Of a stretch of DNA of 64,000 nt, positions 55,512 through 63,912 are shown one piece after another. The notes beneath the pieces are model-generated. The model saw only the letters and a program-made list of their open reading frames with translations, ran no database searches and was not told the origin of the DNA. The stretch lies in the NCBI RefSeq assembly GCF_017583045.1, contig NZ_JAGFBF010000002.1, forward strand, positions 38,168-102,167. The letters are read 5' to 3'. The DNA comes from Leucobacter tardus (lineage in GTDB: Bacteria > Actinomycetota > Actinomycetes > Actinomycetales > Microbacteriaceae). Numbering within the stretch: the first letter of the stretch is position 1; every line of letters begins with the position of its first letter. The position numbers were made by a program, and so were the translations under genes.

Positions 55512-56996
55512 TCAGTCGGTCTCGGGGGCCTCGGTCGGTGCGTGCTTCGACAGGAACCGGTACATGTCGCTGTCGTCGACTCCGGGGAACGAACCGGTCG
55601 GCAGGGGGGCGAGTACGTGCGCGTGCATGCGGGCACTCGGCCAGGCTTTTCCTTCCCACCGGGAGAGGAGCTCCTCGCCCGGCGTGCGGCAGCATCGCGG
55701 ATCCGGGCAGGTGGACGTCGTGCGGATCGGCGTATCGCGACCGCGGAACCAGCGGGCGTCATCGAACCGCACTCCGAAAGCGATGGAGAACGCGCCGTCC
55801 TCGGATTCCCCGGTCTGCACGCTCGACCAGTAGGTGCCCGCGGGGGTGTCGGTGTACTGGTAGTACTCCGTCGTCCGGTTCTGGCGGTTGAAGGCGGTAC
55901 GCCCCGCCCACTTGTGGCACAGGGACTGACCCTCGATGGACCCGGAGTGGTCCGCGGGAAACGGCATCCCATCGTTCTGGTAGCCGCGGTGCAGTGCACC
56001 GGCGGAATCCGTGCGATAGAAGTGCGCATGCAGGTCGAGATGCTCGGTGGCGAGGTTGGTGAATCGGTGGGCCGCCGTCTCGTGCGTGACGCCGAAGGCG
56101 TCGCGCAGATCCTCGATCGCGATGTTCCGGTTCCGCTTCGCCTGCTGCAAGAACTCGACGGCACGGGCCTCGGGCAGCAGGCACGCAGCCGCGAAGTAGT
56201 TGATCTGCAGACGCTGCTCGAGGAACTCGGCGTAACTCGCAGGCCGCTCGTGCGAGAGCACCCGGTGCGCCATCGCCTGCAACGCCAGCGAGCGCAGGCC
56301 GTGACCACCGGGGATCGACGCCGGTGGCAGATAGATGCGCCCGTTCTCGAGATCGGTGATGCTCCGGGTGTTCGACGGGAGGTCGTCGGCGAAGATGAGC
56401 GTGAACCCGAGCATCTCGGCCATGAGAGCGACTTCGCGGTGCGTCACGGCTCCGGTGGTGTGGCCGACCCGCCGCATCAGGTCGGACGCGATGTGCTCGA
56501 TCTCTCCGATGTAGTTGTTCCGCTCGAGCATCTGCATACGGATCGCGGTGTTGGCGCGCCGTGCCTCCTCCGGCGTGGCCGCCGCCGCACGCGACCGGCG
56601 CGCGAGTTCTCGATGCAGTCCGACGAGCGCCTCGAGCGCTTCATCGCTCAGGGACCGCGGTGACCGGATGCGGGGGAGAGCGAGCCCGGCGTACGCCGGC
56701 GACGACTGTGCGCGTTCGAGGTCGAGTTCGAGTTCACTGCGTCGGTCGGGTGCCTCTTCGCGCAGGAGTTCGGTGACGTCGACATCGAATGCGGCGGCAA
56801 AATTCTGCAGATGTGACAAGCGGGGTTCGCGCTTGCCGTTCTCGAACAACGAGATCTGACTGGTCCCGACATCGGTGCGCACGCTCAACTCCTCAAGCGT
56901 CAGGCCGGAGCGGACGCGAAAATGCCGGAGACGCTTGCCGAGAACCATGCGACGCAGGTCGGTGTCGGAGAGGTTGGACAGCAGATCAGGTGCCAT
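55512..56996 (-). CDS. ramB: RamB/ScfR-type transcriptional regulator (XRE + ImmA/IrrE-like domains)
   Basis: The 494-residue regulator has an N-terminal XRE helix-turn-helix (SGLTLEELSVRTDVGTSQIS then LFENGKREPR, residues ~30-60), a central ImmA/IrrE-like region with a degenerate metal motif (LQAMAHRVLSHERP), and the long C-terminal short-chain-fatty-acid-regulator domain containing Cys/His-rich segments (LCHKWAGRTAF, TCPDPRCCRTPGEE). Corynebacterium RamB controls acetate, glyoxylate-cycle and pck genes. The start at 56996 follows a TATAGT box by 7 nt. It is divergent from pckG. Confidence 0.88.
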   Translation of the reverse strand: MAPDLLSNLSDTDLRRMVLGKRLRHFRVRSGLTLEELSVRTDVGTSQISLFENGKREPRLSHLQNFAAAFDVDVTELLREEAPDRRSELELDLERAQSSPAYAGLALPRIRSPRSLSDEALEALVGLHRELARRSRAAAATPEEARRANTAIRMQMLERNNYIGEIEHIASDLMRRVGHTTGAVTHREVALMAEMLGFTLIFADDLPSNTRSITDLENGRIYLPPASIPGGHGLRSLALQAMAHRVLSHERPASYAEFLEQRLQINYFAAACLLPEARAVEFLQQAKRNRNIAIEDLRDAFGVTHETAAHRFTNLATEHLDLHAHFYRTDSAGALHRGYQNDGMPFPADHSGSIEGQSLCHKWAGRTAFNRQNRTTEYYQYTDTPAGTYWSSVQTGESEDGAFSIAFGVRFDDARWFRGRDTPIRTTSTCPDPRCCRTPGEELLSRWEGKAWPSARMHAHVLAPLPTGSFPGVDDSDMYRFLSKHAPTEAPETD

Positions 56997-57003
56997 GAAC
57001 TTG

Positions 57004-57009
57004 ACTATA
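57004..57009 (-). promoter_or_regulatory. -10 hexamer of ramB (leaderless arrangement)
   Basis: On the minus strand TATAGT is followed by CAAGTTC (7 nt) and the ramB ATG. It sits at the edge of an unusually A-rich stretch (57010-57043) that also forms the pckG upstream region. Confidence 0.6.
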
Positions 57010-57104
57010 CGTGAAAAAATGGAGAAATTGACACGCGAAATGGCGATCCTGGACGTGGGACGGTCCTCAGAATAGGAGAGAGGCAACTTTCCACGTGAAG
57101 GAGA
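57010..57104 (+). promoter_or_regulatory. pckG upstream control region
   Basis: The 115-bp ramB-pckG gap holds an A-rich block with two related segments (GTGAAAAAATGG and CGCGAAATGG), a TTGACA at 57028-57033 without a well-spaced -10, a CAGAAT at 57068-57073, and CAACTTTCCA at 57084-57093 that partly resembles the AACTTTGCAAA core described for RamB. AAGGAG precedes the pckG ATG. Assignment of individual sites is tentative. Confidence 0.35.
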
Positions 57105-57111
57105 TCACCCG

Positions 57112-58956
57112 ATGAGTTCAGCCGCACTGATTGAGATTCCCTCGATCGCGGACCTCGTGACCGAGGATGCGAAGACCGACAACCCCGAAGTCCTGCAGTG
57201 GGTGACGGAGATCGCTGAACTCACCGAACCCGACGCAGTGGTCTGGTGCGACGGTTCCCAGGAGGAGTGGACGCGGCTGACCGGCGAGATGGTGGCAACG
57301 GGGTCGCTGATCCCGCTCGACATGAACCTCCGGCCTGGAAGCTTCCTGGCACGCTCTCACCCGAGTGACGTCGCTCGAGTCGAGGATCGAACGTTCATCT
57401 GCTCCGAGCGCGAAGCAGATGCCGGGCCGACCAACAACTGGAAGGCACCCGCCGAGATGAAGACCGAGCTGGAGCCGCTGTTCCGCGGATCCATGCACGG
57501 GCGCACCATGTACGTCGTGCCGTTCTCGATGGGGCCTGTCGGCGGAGCGATCTCGCAGCTCGGCATCGAGATCACGGATTCACCGTACGCCGTGCTCAAC
57601 ATGCGCATCATGACGCGCATGGGCCAGCCGGCCCTCGACGGCATCGTGCCGGGCAGCGAGTGGGTGCGGACCGTCCACTCGGTCGGGGCACCGCTGTCCG
57701 CCGGCCAGACCGATTCGGCGTGGCCGTGCAACGATGTGAAGTACATCACCCACTTCCCGGAGACCCTCGAGGTCTGGTCCTACGGCTCCGGCTACGGCGG
57801 CAACGCGCTGCTCTCGAAGAAGTGCTTCGCGCTGCGCATCGCGAGCGTCATGGGACGCAACGAAGGCTGGCTCGCCGAGCACATGCTGCTGTTGAAGCTG
57901 AGCAACACCGTCTCGGGCGAGTCGTACCACCTCGCGGCCGCGTTCCCGTCCGCCTGCGGCAAGACGAATCTCGCCATGCTGCAGCCCACCATTCCCGGAT
58001 GGAAGGTGGAGACGATCGGTGACGACATCGCCTGGCTGCGTCCCGGACCGGACGGGCGCCTGTACGCGATCAACCCCGAGGCGGGCTTCTTCGGCGTCGC
58101 TCCCGGAACCGGTGAGTCGACGAACCCGACCGCCATGGACACCCTGTGGGGCAACACGATCTTCACGAACGTGGCACTCACCGATGACGGTGACGTGTGG
58201 TGGGAGGGGAAGACCGATGAGGTCCCCGAACACTTGATCGATTGGCAGGGCAACGATTGGACCCCGGAGGCGGGAACTCCGGCAGCTCACCCGAATTCGC
58301 GTTTCACGGTGCCGATCCAGCAGACCCCGATGCTCGCGCAGGACTGGTACGAGCAGGACGGCGTGCCGATCGATGCGATCCTCTTCGGCGGACGACGCGC
58401 CACCAACGTGCCGCTCGTGGCCCAGTCGCTCTCGTGGGAGCACGGCGTGTTCATCGGCGCGACCGTGTCGTCCGAGAAGACCGCCGCGCAGGAGGGCACG
58501 GTCGGCGAGTTGCGCCGCGACCCGTTCGCCATGCTGCCGTTCTGCGGCTACAACATGGCCGACTACTGGGGTCACTGGCTCGAGATGGGTGAGCGCCTCG
58601 GCGAGGACGCCCCCGAGATCTTCCAGGTCAACTGGTTCCGCAAGGGTGACGACGGCCGGTTCCTATGGCCGGGGTTCGGCGAGAACTCACGCGTCATCGA
58701 CTGGATCGTTCGCCGCGTCTCCGGTGAGCACCAGGGGCGCGAGACCGCGGTCGGCACCGTGCCGGCTGCGGGCGAGCTGAACCTCGACGGCATCGCCGTT
58801 CCCGCCGATGACATGGCTGAACTCTTCGCGATCGACGCCGACTCATGGCTTGCCGAGGCCGACCTCACCGAGGAGTTCTTCGCCCAGTTCGGTGATCGCG
58901 TCCCGGCGCAGCTGCGCGAGCAGCTCGGTTCGCTGCGCGAGCGCCTCGGCGCCTGA
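57112..58956 (+). CDS. pckG: Phosphoenolpyruvate carboxykinase (GTP)
   Basis: The 614-residue enzyme converts oxaloacetate and GTP to PEP, the first step of gluconeogenesis from acids such as lactate or acetate. The GTP-type kinase-1 loop [15 protein letters not shown] is near residue 280, the substrate motif region [20 protein letters not shown] near 226, and [14 protein letters not shown] near 425 with guanine-contact residues further on. Length is standard for the GTP-dependent class. AAGGAG lies 8 nt before the ATG. It is divergent from ramB, its likely regulator, and ends at a strong terminator. Confidence 0.96.
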   Translation: MSSAALIEIPSIADLVTEDAKTDNPEVLQWVTEIAELTEPDAVVWCDGSQEEWTRLTGEMVATGSLIPLDMNLRPGSFLARSHPSDVARVEDRTFICSEREADAGPTNNWKAPAEMKTELEPLFRGSMHGRTMYVVPFSMGPVGGAISQLGIEITDSPYAVLNMRIMTRMGQPALDGIVPGSEWVRTVHSVGAPLSAGQTDSAWPCNDVKYITHFPETLEVWSYGSGYGGNALLSKKCFALRIASVMGRNEGWLAEHMLLLKLSNTVSGESYHLAAAFPSACGKTNLAMLQPTIPGWKVETIGDDIAWLRPGPDGRLYAINPEAGFFGVAPGTGESTNPTAMDTLWGNTIFTNVALTDDGDVWWEGKTDEVPEHLIDWQGNDWTPEAGTPAAHPNSRFTVPIQQTPMLAQDWYEQDGVPIDAILFGGRRATNVPLVAQSLSWEHGVFIGATVSSEKTAAQEGTVGELRRDPFAMLPFCGYNMADYWGHWLEMGERLGEDAPEIFQVNWFRKGDDGRFLWPGFGENSRVIDWIVRRVSGEHQGRETAVGTVPAAGELNLDGIAVPADDMAELFAIDADSWLAEADLTEEFFAQFGDRVPAQLREQLGSLRERLGA

Positions 58957-59006
58957 GCCGCGCCCTGCACAGACTTGCGGGTGGTTGACTCCGCCCGCTT
59001 CCAGAC

Positions 59007-59046
59007 GTGGACCCCGTGTTCTGCCCAGCACGGGGTCCACTATTTT
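59007..59046 (+). terminator. Terminator of pckG
   Basis: A perfect 12-bp stem (GTGGACCCCGTG / CACGGGGTCCAC) with a 10-nt loop is followed by TATTTTCTT, 50 nt past the pckG stop. Confidence 0.9.
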
Positions 59047-59050
59047 CTTG

Positions 59051-59085
59051 CCGGCGTCCGGAGTCCGGCGTCCGCCGTCCGGCGC
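59051..59085. repeat. Short degenerate GTCCGGCGTCCG repeats
   Basis: About three overlapping degenerate copies of a GTCCGGCGTCCG-like unit lie between the pckG terminator and the tRNA. No coding or regulatory role is apparent. Confidence 0.6.
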
Positions 59086-59119
59086 CCAGTGCCCGACCAC
59101 GACCGGGGTTTCGCGCCGC

Positions 59120-59125
59120 TAGGAT
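59120..59125 (+). promoter_or_regulatory. -10 element of the tRNA gene
   Basis: TAGGAT lies 9 nt before the first base of the tRNA, giving little or no 5' leader. Confidence 0.45.
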
Positions 59126-59134
59126 TGCAGCGTC

Positions 59135-59208
59135 GCCCCTATAGCCCAATCGGCAGAGGCAGTCGACTTAAAATCGACTCAGTCTGGGTTCGAATCCCAG
59201 TGGGGGCA
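59135..59208 (+). tRNA. tRNA with anticodon UAA (Leu by anticodon) but class I fold
   Basis: A 74-nt cloverleaf can be folded by eye: acceptor GCCCCTA with TGGGGGC and discriminator A, anticodon stem GTCGA/TCGAC around loop CTTAAAA (anticodon TAA), T-arm CTGGG-TTCGAAT-CCCAG. Only five bases (TCAGT) separate the anticodon stem from the T-stem, so the long extra arm of a normal leucine tRNA is absent. The D-stem is imperfect (GCCC facing GAGGC, one bulged A). CCA is not encoded. Codon read by anticodon would be UUA; the charging amino acid is not proven by sequence. Confidence 0.85.
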
Positions 59209-59212
59209 CCGG

Positions 59213-60198
59213 TCACTTCGAGGGAGTCGTGCCGGAGTCGCCCGACGTGAGGGCGCCGGAGCAGAGGAACGTCGCCACGCCGATGGGGATGAGCAGCGCG
59301 ATGCCCAAGCGGATACTGCCGGCTTCGGTCAGCGCACCGATGACCGGGCTCGTGGCGAGAAACCCGAGTCGCATCAACCAGCTGAAGAGGGTGACTCCGG
59401 CACCCTCCTGCAGTCCCGGAAGTCGGCTGGCCACGGCCAGGGCGCTCGGGACGATCGTGGCTGAACCGAATCCGGCGAGTCCGAGCCCGATCAGCACCTG
59501 CGCGGCACTGCCCGGCGTACTGACCACCACGATCCCGCCGATGGCGATCGCGGTTCCGCCCATCCGCGCGATGGCCGCGCGACCGAAGCGCGAGATGAGG
59601 GCGTCGCCGGTGAATCGCCCGATGCACTGACTGGCGATCATGACGGTGAACGCGATTCCGGCGGCTTCGATGTCCAGCGACCCGAGTTGCGTTCCGGCGA
59701 GGGCGGCCCAGTTGTTCGCGACGTCCTCGACCATCGTGCCGCCCATCGCGACGACGACAAGTGGCACGGCGCCGATGGCGACCGCTCTCCATCGGCTCCG
59801 ACTCGCCTGGGGGTGCGGGGCATCGGGGGCGACGACCGGCTGATCTGCGCCCCTCCCGAGGATGACTGCTCCCAGACTGACGAGGGCCACGGCGCTGAGG
59901 GCCGCCGCGACCAGGTACACGCGCGCATCGACACCGACCGCAGCCGCTGCTGTAGAGGCGACCCCTCCGGCGACGCCGCCGAGACTCCAGAGGGCATGCA
60001 TCGACGACAGGATGGACCGGCCCGCGGTGTGCTCGATCCGGATTCCGGCGACGTTCTGCGCGACATCGACCACCGCATCGAAGACTCCGGTGAGGAAGAG
60101 GCTCGCGGCGAGCACGATCCCTGTGGTGCCCCATGGTGCACTCGCGACCGCAGCTGCCAGCAGAATCGTGCCGATGATCGTCACTCTTATCGGCCCTC
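59213..60198 (-). pseudogene. MFS transporter missing its first two helices
   Basis: About 328 residues of an MFS permease are readable from RGPIRVTIIGTILL to the stop, covering what should be helices 3-12, with typical loops (SSMHALWSLGGVAGG, SQCIGRFTGDALISRFG). The first ~65-70 residues (helices 1-2 and the signature loop) are absent. Further upstream the same frame runs into antisense of a DeoR gene fragment; the only start codon, at 60298, lies inside it. A 5' deletion is the simplest reading. Sugar or purine export is typical of relatives. Confidence 0.75.
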
Positions 60199-60585
60199 GT
60201 GTCGCACGCGCAGAACGAGGTGATCGTTCCCGGCGGGACGGTGAATGCGGACGACCTGTCGTTCTCGGGCAGTGAGGCGGTGGACGCCGTCCGTGCAATG
60301 AGGTTCGATGTCGCGTTCTTGGGAGCGTGCTCTGCTGATCCGAGCCACGGTCTTTCGGTGGCGACCCGCGCCGATGCGATCGTCAAGCGCGCGGTGATCG
60401 CTGCGTCGGCACGGGTGGTCCTGGTCGTGACCGCTGAGAAGCTCACGCGGACATCGGCGCACCGTTTCGGATCGTTCGCCGATGTCGATGTGCTGGTCAC
60501 GACTGCGGATGCTCCTGCGGCAGTGTTGCACGAGGCCAGAAGTCAGGGGATCAGCGTTGTCACGGCGTCCACGCCGCCCCGATGA
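60199..60585 (+). pseudogene. DeoR-family regulator, C-terminal fragment
   Basis: The 128 codons match only the C-terminal sensor domain of DeoR-type sugar regulators: EVIVPGGTVNADDLSFSGSE, FDVAFLGACSADPSHGLSV, and a final DVDVLVTTADAPA. The HTH half (~120 residues) is absent, so DNA binding is lost. It begins where the oppositely oriented MFS fragment is cut, implying that one deletion removed both 5' ends and their shared promoter region. A GTG at 60199 could still start translation but no promoter is evident. Confidence 0.75.
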
Positions 60586-60593
60586 GCAGCGGA

Positions 60594-60902
60594 TCAGCGT
60601 CGCTTCACGGCGTTCGCCCACACCCAGACGAAACTGGGGGAGTGGCCGGGTTGCAGAACGGCTTTCACGAGGACGGCACGTGGCGTCCATGCCACGACCT
60701 CGCCCTGCACCTGCAGAACATCGGAGTACTGGTAGGTGACCGGGATCAGTGCGTCCACCGGCACGGGATCTGCGGCGTCCTGGCGAGAGCCGGTCATTGC
60801 GACCACGTCGTCCGGCACGGGGTTCGGGCGAGGGTAGCGCTCGACCCGTTTGATCATGCGATTCGTGTCGACCTCTTGCATGTGGTTGGATCGCTTCGCC
60901 AT
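60594..60902 (-). CDS. Small conserved-looking protein of unknown function with an SOS-type promoter
   Basis: This 102-residue product starts MAKRSNHMQEVDTNRMIKRV and ends FVWVWANAVKRR. I do not recognise a family. The Trp-rich end (VVAWTPRAVLVKA, FVWVWANAV) suggests a small beta-sheet fold with a nucleic-acid- or protein-binding surface; there is no signal peptide or membrane helix. The ATG at 60902 is preceded by GGGGG-type purines and by a TATACT -10 box that overlaps a LexA-like palindrome, so induction by DNA damage is a reasonable inference. Confidence 0.7.
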   Translation of the reverse strand: MAKRSNHMQEVDTNRMIKRVERYPRPNPVPDDVVAMTGSRQDAADPVPVDALIPVTYQYSDVLQVQGEVVAWTPRAVLVKAVLQPGHSPSFVWVWANAVKRR

Positions 60903-60914
60903 CAGCACCCCCGT

Positions 60915-60935
60915 TCGAATGTATGTTCGAGTATA
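60915..60935 (-). promoter_or_regulatory. LexA-like SOS box overlapping a -10 element
   Basis: On the minus strand TATACT (60935-60930) runs into TCGAACATACATTCGA (60930-60915). This matches the actinobacterial/Gram-positive SOS consensus TCGAACNNNNGTTCGA at 11 of the 12 specified bases. Its position at the -10/+1 region is ideal for repression. Confidence 0.65.
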
Positions 60936-61003
60936 GGCGAAGTCATCGACGCGGAAGTTCCGGTGGCGGGTGGGTGGACCGGGCGTCGCCCACCCGACGA
61001 CAC

Positions 61004-61033
61004 TTGACGTTCGGCGAACGGTCCTCATACAAT
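61004..61033 (+). promoter_or_regulatory. Promoter of the 61.1-kb MHS transporter
   Basis: TTGACG (61004-61009), an 18-bp spacer and TACAAT (61028-61033) form the best sigma-A-type promoter in the window, with a start expected near 61040. Confidence 0.75.
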
Positions 61034-61044
61034 CATCTCTGCGA

Positions 61045-61062
61045 CATGTGAAATGTCACATG
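61045..61062 (+). promoter_or_regulatory. 18-bp operator-like palindrome
   Basis: CATGTGA-AATG-TCACATG is a perfect 7+4+7 inverted repeat just downstream of the expected transcription start of the MHS transporter gene. A repressor bound here would block transcription. The half-site resembles CRP/GlxR (TGTGA) but the 4-bp centre is shorter than their usual 6. Confidence 0.6.
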
Positions 61063-61097
61063 GGCAAACTCAAGGATGAGATAGGAACTCAATCAAG

Positions 61098-62447
61098 ATG
61101 AACGAACAGGCGCCCGCGAAACCGCGAGGCATCCGTAAGGTGATGGCGGCCTCTGCCATCGGTCACTTCGTCGAATGGTTCGATTTCGCGGTGTACGCCT
61201 ACGCGGCTCCGGTCATCGCCGTGCTGTTCTTTCCCGACGTGGACCCCGCAGCGGCGTTGCTGTCGGTCTTCGCGGTGTATGCGGTGGGCTTCGTCGCTCG
61301 GCCCATCGGGGCGTTCCTCATCGGGGCGCTCGGGGATCGGTACGGGCGCAAGCGCGTGCTCGCCGGGGTCATCCTCCTGATGGGCATCGCGACGACCTTG
61401 ATCGGGCTGCTGCCGACGTACGCCACCATCGGCGTGGCGGCACCGATCCTGCTGATCGTGCTCCGCATGCTCCAGGGGCTCTCGGCAGCGGGTGAGACCA
61501 TCGGATCCTGCTCGTTCATGGCGGAGCACTCGCCCATCCGCACGCGCGGTCGCAACGTGGGGTTCGTCTACACCGCGTCGAACCTTCCCCCGGTTCTCGC
61601 CGCCCTGCTGGTGCTGGGTCTCACGGCCGTGATGACACCGGACGCCTATCAGGACTGGGGCTGGCGCGTGCCGTTCCTGCTCGGAGCTCCGCTCGCATTC
61701 GTGGGGCTCTACATTCGCACGAAGGTCGATGAGTCGCCGGCCTTCGTCGAGATGCGAGCCACGAAAGAGGTCGAGCGGGCGCCCATCCGCTCGGTGTTCG
61801 CCCACCACTGGCGTTCGATGCTCATCGTCTTCTCGATGGCCGCGGTCGCGAGTCTCGGGTACTACTCGCTGACGGGCTACTTCTACTCGTACATGACGGT
61901 GACGCTCGGGCTCTCCTCATCGCACGCGCTCATCTCGAACAGCATCGCACTGCTCATCACGTTCGTCGTCGTGCCGATTTCCGCGGCGATCTCGGATCGC
62001 ATCGGGCGACGGCCGATGCTGATCGCCTCGATCGTGTTCGGTGCGATCGTCTGCGTCCCGGCCTATCTCCTCGTCGGCACCGGGACGCTTGCCGCGGCGA
62101 TCACGGCCCAGAGCCTGCTCGGTCTCGCCCTCGGACTCGTGTTCGGCCCGGCCGGTCCCGCGTACGTGGAGATGTTCCCGGCACGCGTGCGCTTCACCGG
62201 CGCCTCGATCAGCTACAACCTGGCATTCACGATCTTCGGCGGCACGGCCCCGCTGCTCGCGACAGCCCTCATCGCCTGGACCGGCTCGAACATCGCGCCG
62301 GCCTGGTACATCGTCGGCGTCACGGTGTCCGCGCTGATCGTGCTGATCATCTTCCTGCCCGAGACCAGTCGTCGCTCCATGCAGCACGTCGAGAACGATG
62401 CGGAGGCCGGTGCGCCGCTCCGGGGTGAGCGCGCTTCCGCAGGGTAG
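61098..62447 (+). CDS. MHS-family MFS transporter
   Basis: The 449-residue, 12-helix carrier has the metabolite:H+ symporter motifs SAIGHFVEWFDFAVYAYAAP in helix 1, ARPIGAFLIGALGDRYGRKR after helix 2 and LRMLQGLSAAGETIGS in helix 4. Substrates in this group include proline/betaine, citrate, alpha-ketoglutarate and shikimate; nothing here decides among them. It stands alone with a strong promoter and a palindrome at +5, so it is probably under a dedicated repressor not encoded next to it. The ribosome site ATAGGAA is weak. Its end meets a 17-bp bidirectional terminator. Confidence 0.88.
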   Translation: MNEQAPAKPRGIRKVMAASAIGHFVEWFDFAVYAYAAPVIAVLFFPDVDPAAALLSVFAVYAVGFVARPIGAFLIGALGDRYGRKRVLAGVILLMGIATTLIGLLPTYATIGVAAPILLIVLRMLQGLSAAGETIGSCSFMAEHSPIRTRGRNVGFVYTASNLPPVLAALLVLGLTAVMTPDAYQDWGWRVPFLLGAPLAFVGLYIRTKVDESPAFVEMRATKEVERAPIRSVFAHHWRSMLIVFSMAAVASLGYYSLTGYFYSYMTVTLGLSSSHALISNSIALLITFVVVPISAAISDRIGRRPMLIASIVFGAIVCVPAYLLVGTGTLAAAITAQSLLGLALGLVFGPAGPAYVEMFPARVRFTGASISYNLAFTIFGGTAPLLATALIAWTGSNIAPAWYIVGVTVSALIVLIIFLPETSRRSMQHVENDAEAGAPLRGERASAG

Positions 62448-62453
62448 GGGAGC

Positions 62454-62491
62454 GGATCGCGTTCCGGGAGGAGACTCCCGGAACGCGATCC
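62454..62491. terminator. Bidirectional terminator between the MHS and amino-acid ABC genes
   Basis: A perfect 17-bp stem (left 62454-62470 starting GGATCGCGTT, right 62475-62491) with a GAGA tetraloop lies 6 nt from each stop codon of the convergent genes. Confidence 0.92.
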
Positions 62492-62496
62492 CGAAC

Positions 62497-63222
62497 TCAG
62501 AGCACCTTGTTCAGGAATGCCTGCGTGCGCTCGTGCTGCGGCGCATCGAAGATCGCCGCAGGCTCACCGGACTCCACGACCACGCCACCGTCCATGAAGA
62601 TGACGCGATCGCCGACCTCCCGTGCGAAGCCCATCTCGTGGGTCACGACGACCATCGTCATGCCTTCCTCAGCGAGCGACTTCATCACGGCGAGCACATC
62701 CCCGACGAGCTCCGGGTCGAGGGCGCTGGTCGGCTCGTCGAAGAGCAGGATCTTCGGCTCCATCGCGAGCGCTCGCGCGATGGCCACGCGCTGCTGCTGG
62801 CCACCCGAGAGCTGGCCTGGGTAGGCGTTCTCCTTCTCTGCGAGCCCGACTTTCTCGAGCAGGGCCCGGCCCCGCTCGCGCGCAGCGCTCTTCGAGATGC
62901 GGCGCACCTGAGTGGGGGCGAGCATGACGTTCTCGATGACCGACTTGTGCGGGAACAGGTTGAACTGCTGGAACACCATGCCGATCTCGGTGCGCACATC
63001 GTCGATGTTGATGCGTTTGTCGGTGAGGTTGTTGCCATCGATGATCACTTCGCCGCTGGTGATCTTCTCCAGCATGTTGAGGCACCGGAGAAACGTGCTC
63101 TTGCCTGATCCGGACGGGCCGATGACGCACACGACCTCGGACTCGGCGATGCTGCAGTCGATGCCGGCGAGCACCTCGTTGTCGCCGAACGACTTGTGCA
63201 GGTCTTTCACTTCGATGATCAT
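62497..63222 (-). CDS. Amino acid ABC transporter ATP-binding protein (GlnQ-like)
   Basis: The 241-residue ATPase is a textbook polar-amino-acid importer subunit: Walker [16 protein letters not shown] near residue 35, Q-loop [12 protein letters not shown], signature [16 protein letters not shown] near 137, Walker [15 protein letters not shown] and the H-loop [10 protein letters not shown]. It is coupled to the upstream permease gene by an ATGA overlap. Specificity (Gln, Glu, Arg or other) depends on a binding protein that is not in the window. Confidence 0.93.
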   Translation of the reverse strand: MIIEVKDLHKSFGDNEVLAGIDCSIAESEVVCVIGPSGSGKSTFLRCLNMLEKITSGEVIIDGNNLTDKRINIDDVRTEIGMVFQQFNLFPHKSVIENVMLAPTQVRRISKSAARERGRALLEKVGLAEKENAYPGQLSGGQQQRVAIARALAMEPKILLFDEPTSALDPELVGDVLAVMKSLAEEGMTMVVVTHEMGFAREVGDRVIFMDGGVVVESGEPAAIFDAPQHERTQAFLNKVL

Positions 63223-63893
63223 GCGACTCTCCGCTCCAAGCGCTTCTCGAGCACGTTCAGAATCTTCGACAGGGTCAGGGTGATGACGAGGTAGAACAGT
63301 GCGACCGTGGTGTAGATCTCGACGGCGTTGAAGTTGCTCGCCGCGATCATGCGGCCCTGGAAGATCAACTCGGGGACCAGGATGACGGACAGCAGCGACG
63401 TGTCCTTGATGCTGATGATGAACTGGTTGCCGAGCGGTGGGATCATGCGTCTGAAGGCCTGCGGCCAGATCACCTGGAGCATGGTCTTGTGGTGGCTCAT
63501 GCCGAGCGAACGACCCGCTTCCATCTGCCCCTTATCGATGGACTGCACGGCGCCGCGCACGACCTCGGCGATGTACGCGCCGGAATTGAGCGCGATGACG
63601 ATGATGCCGGCGACGATCGACGGGAGCGTGTAGTTGATGATCAGCGGCAGAGCGAAGTAGATCCAGATCGCCTGAACGAGGACCGGGGTGCCGCGGATCA
63701 GTTCGACGTATCCGGTGCAGAGCCAGTAGAGCGGCTTGAAGCGGGTGAGCCTGCCGAGTCCGACGAATGCGCCGATGACGAAGCCGATGCCGATGCCGAC
63801 GATCGAGACGAGGAGGGTGTAGTACAGGCCGGTGAGGAGGGCGGGAAGGAAGTCGATGACTCCGGCCCAGTTGAAGTTGGCGAGTGCGTGCAT
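63219..63893 (-). CDS. Amino acid ABC transporter permease
   Basis: This 224-residue HisM/GlnP-type permease has about five helices and the EAA loop [20 protein letters not shown] then QAFRRMIPP near residues 124-152, which docks on the ATPase. The segment [13 protein letters not shown] near 62 is also characteristic. GAGAGG precedes the ATG at 63893. The substrate-binding protein gene expected upstream would lie past position 63894, where sequence quality collapses. Confidence 0.93.
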   Translation of the reverse strand: MHALANFNWAGVIDFLPALLTGLYYTLLVSIVGIGIGFVIGAFVGLGRLTRFKPLYWLCTGYVELIRGTPVLVQAIWIYFALPLIINYTLPSIVAGIIVIALNSGAYIAEVVRGAVQSIDKGQMEAGRSLGMSHHKTMLQVIWPQAFRRMIPPLGNQFIISIKDTSLLSVILVPELIFQGRMIAASNFNAVEIYTTVALFYLVITLTLSKILNVLEKRLERRVA

Positions 63894-63912
63894 GGGGGTG
63901 ACCTCTCGCGTC

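Noticed and set aside
61045..61062. GlxR/CRP binding site upstream of the MHS transporter
   Set aside because: The half-sites fit TGTGA but the centre is 4 bp rather than 6, so a different regulator is more likely; kept only as a generic operator.
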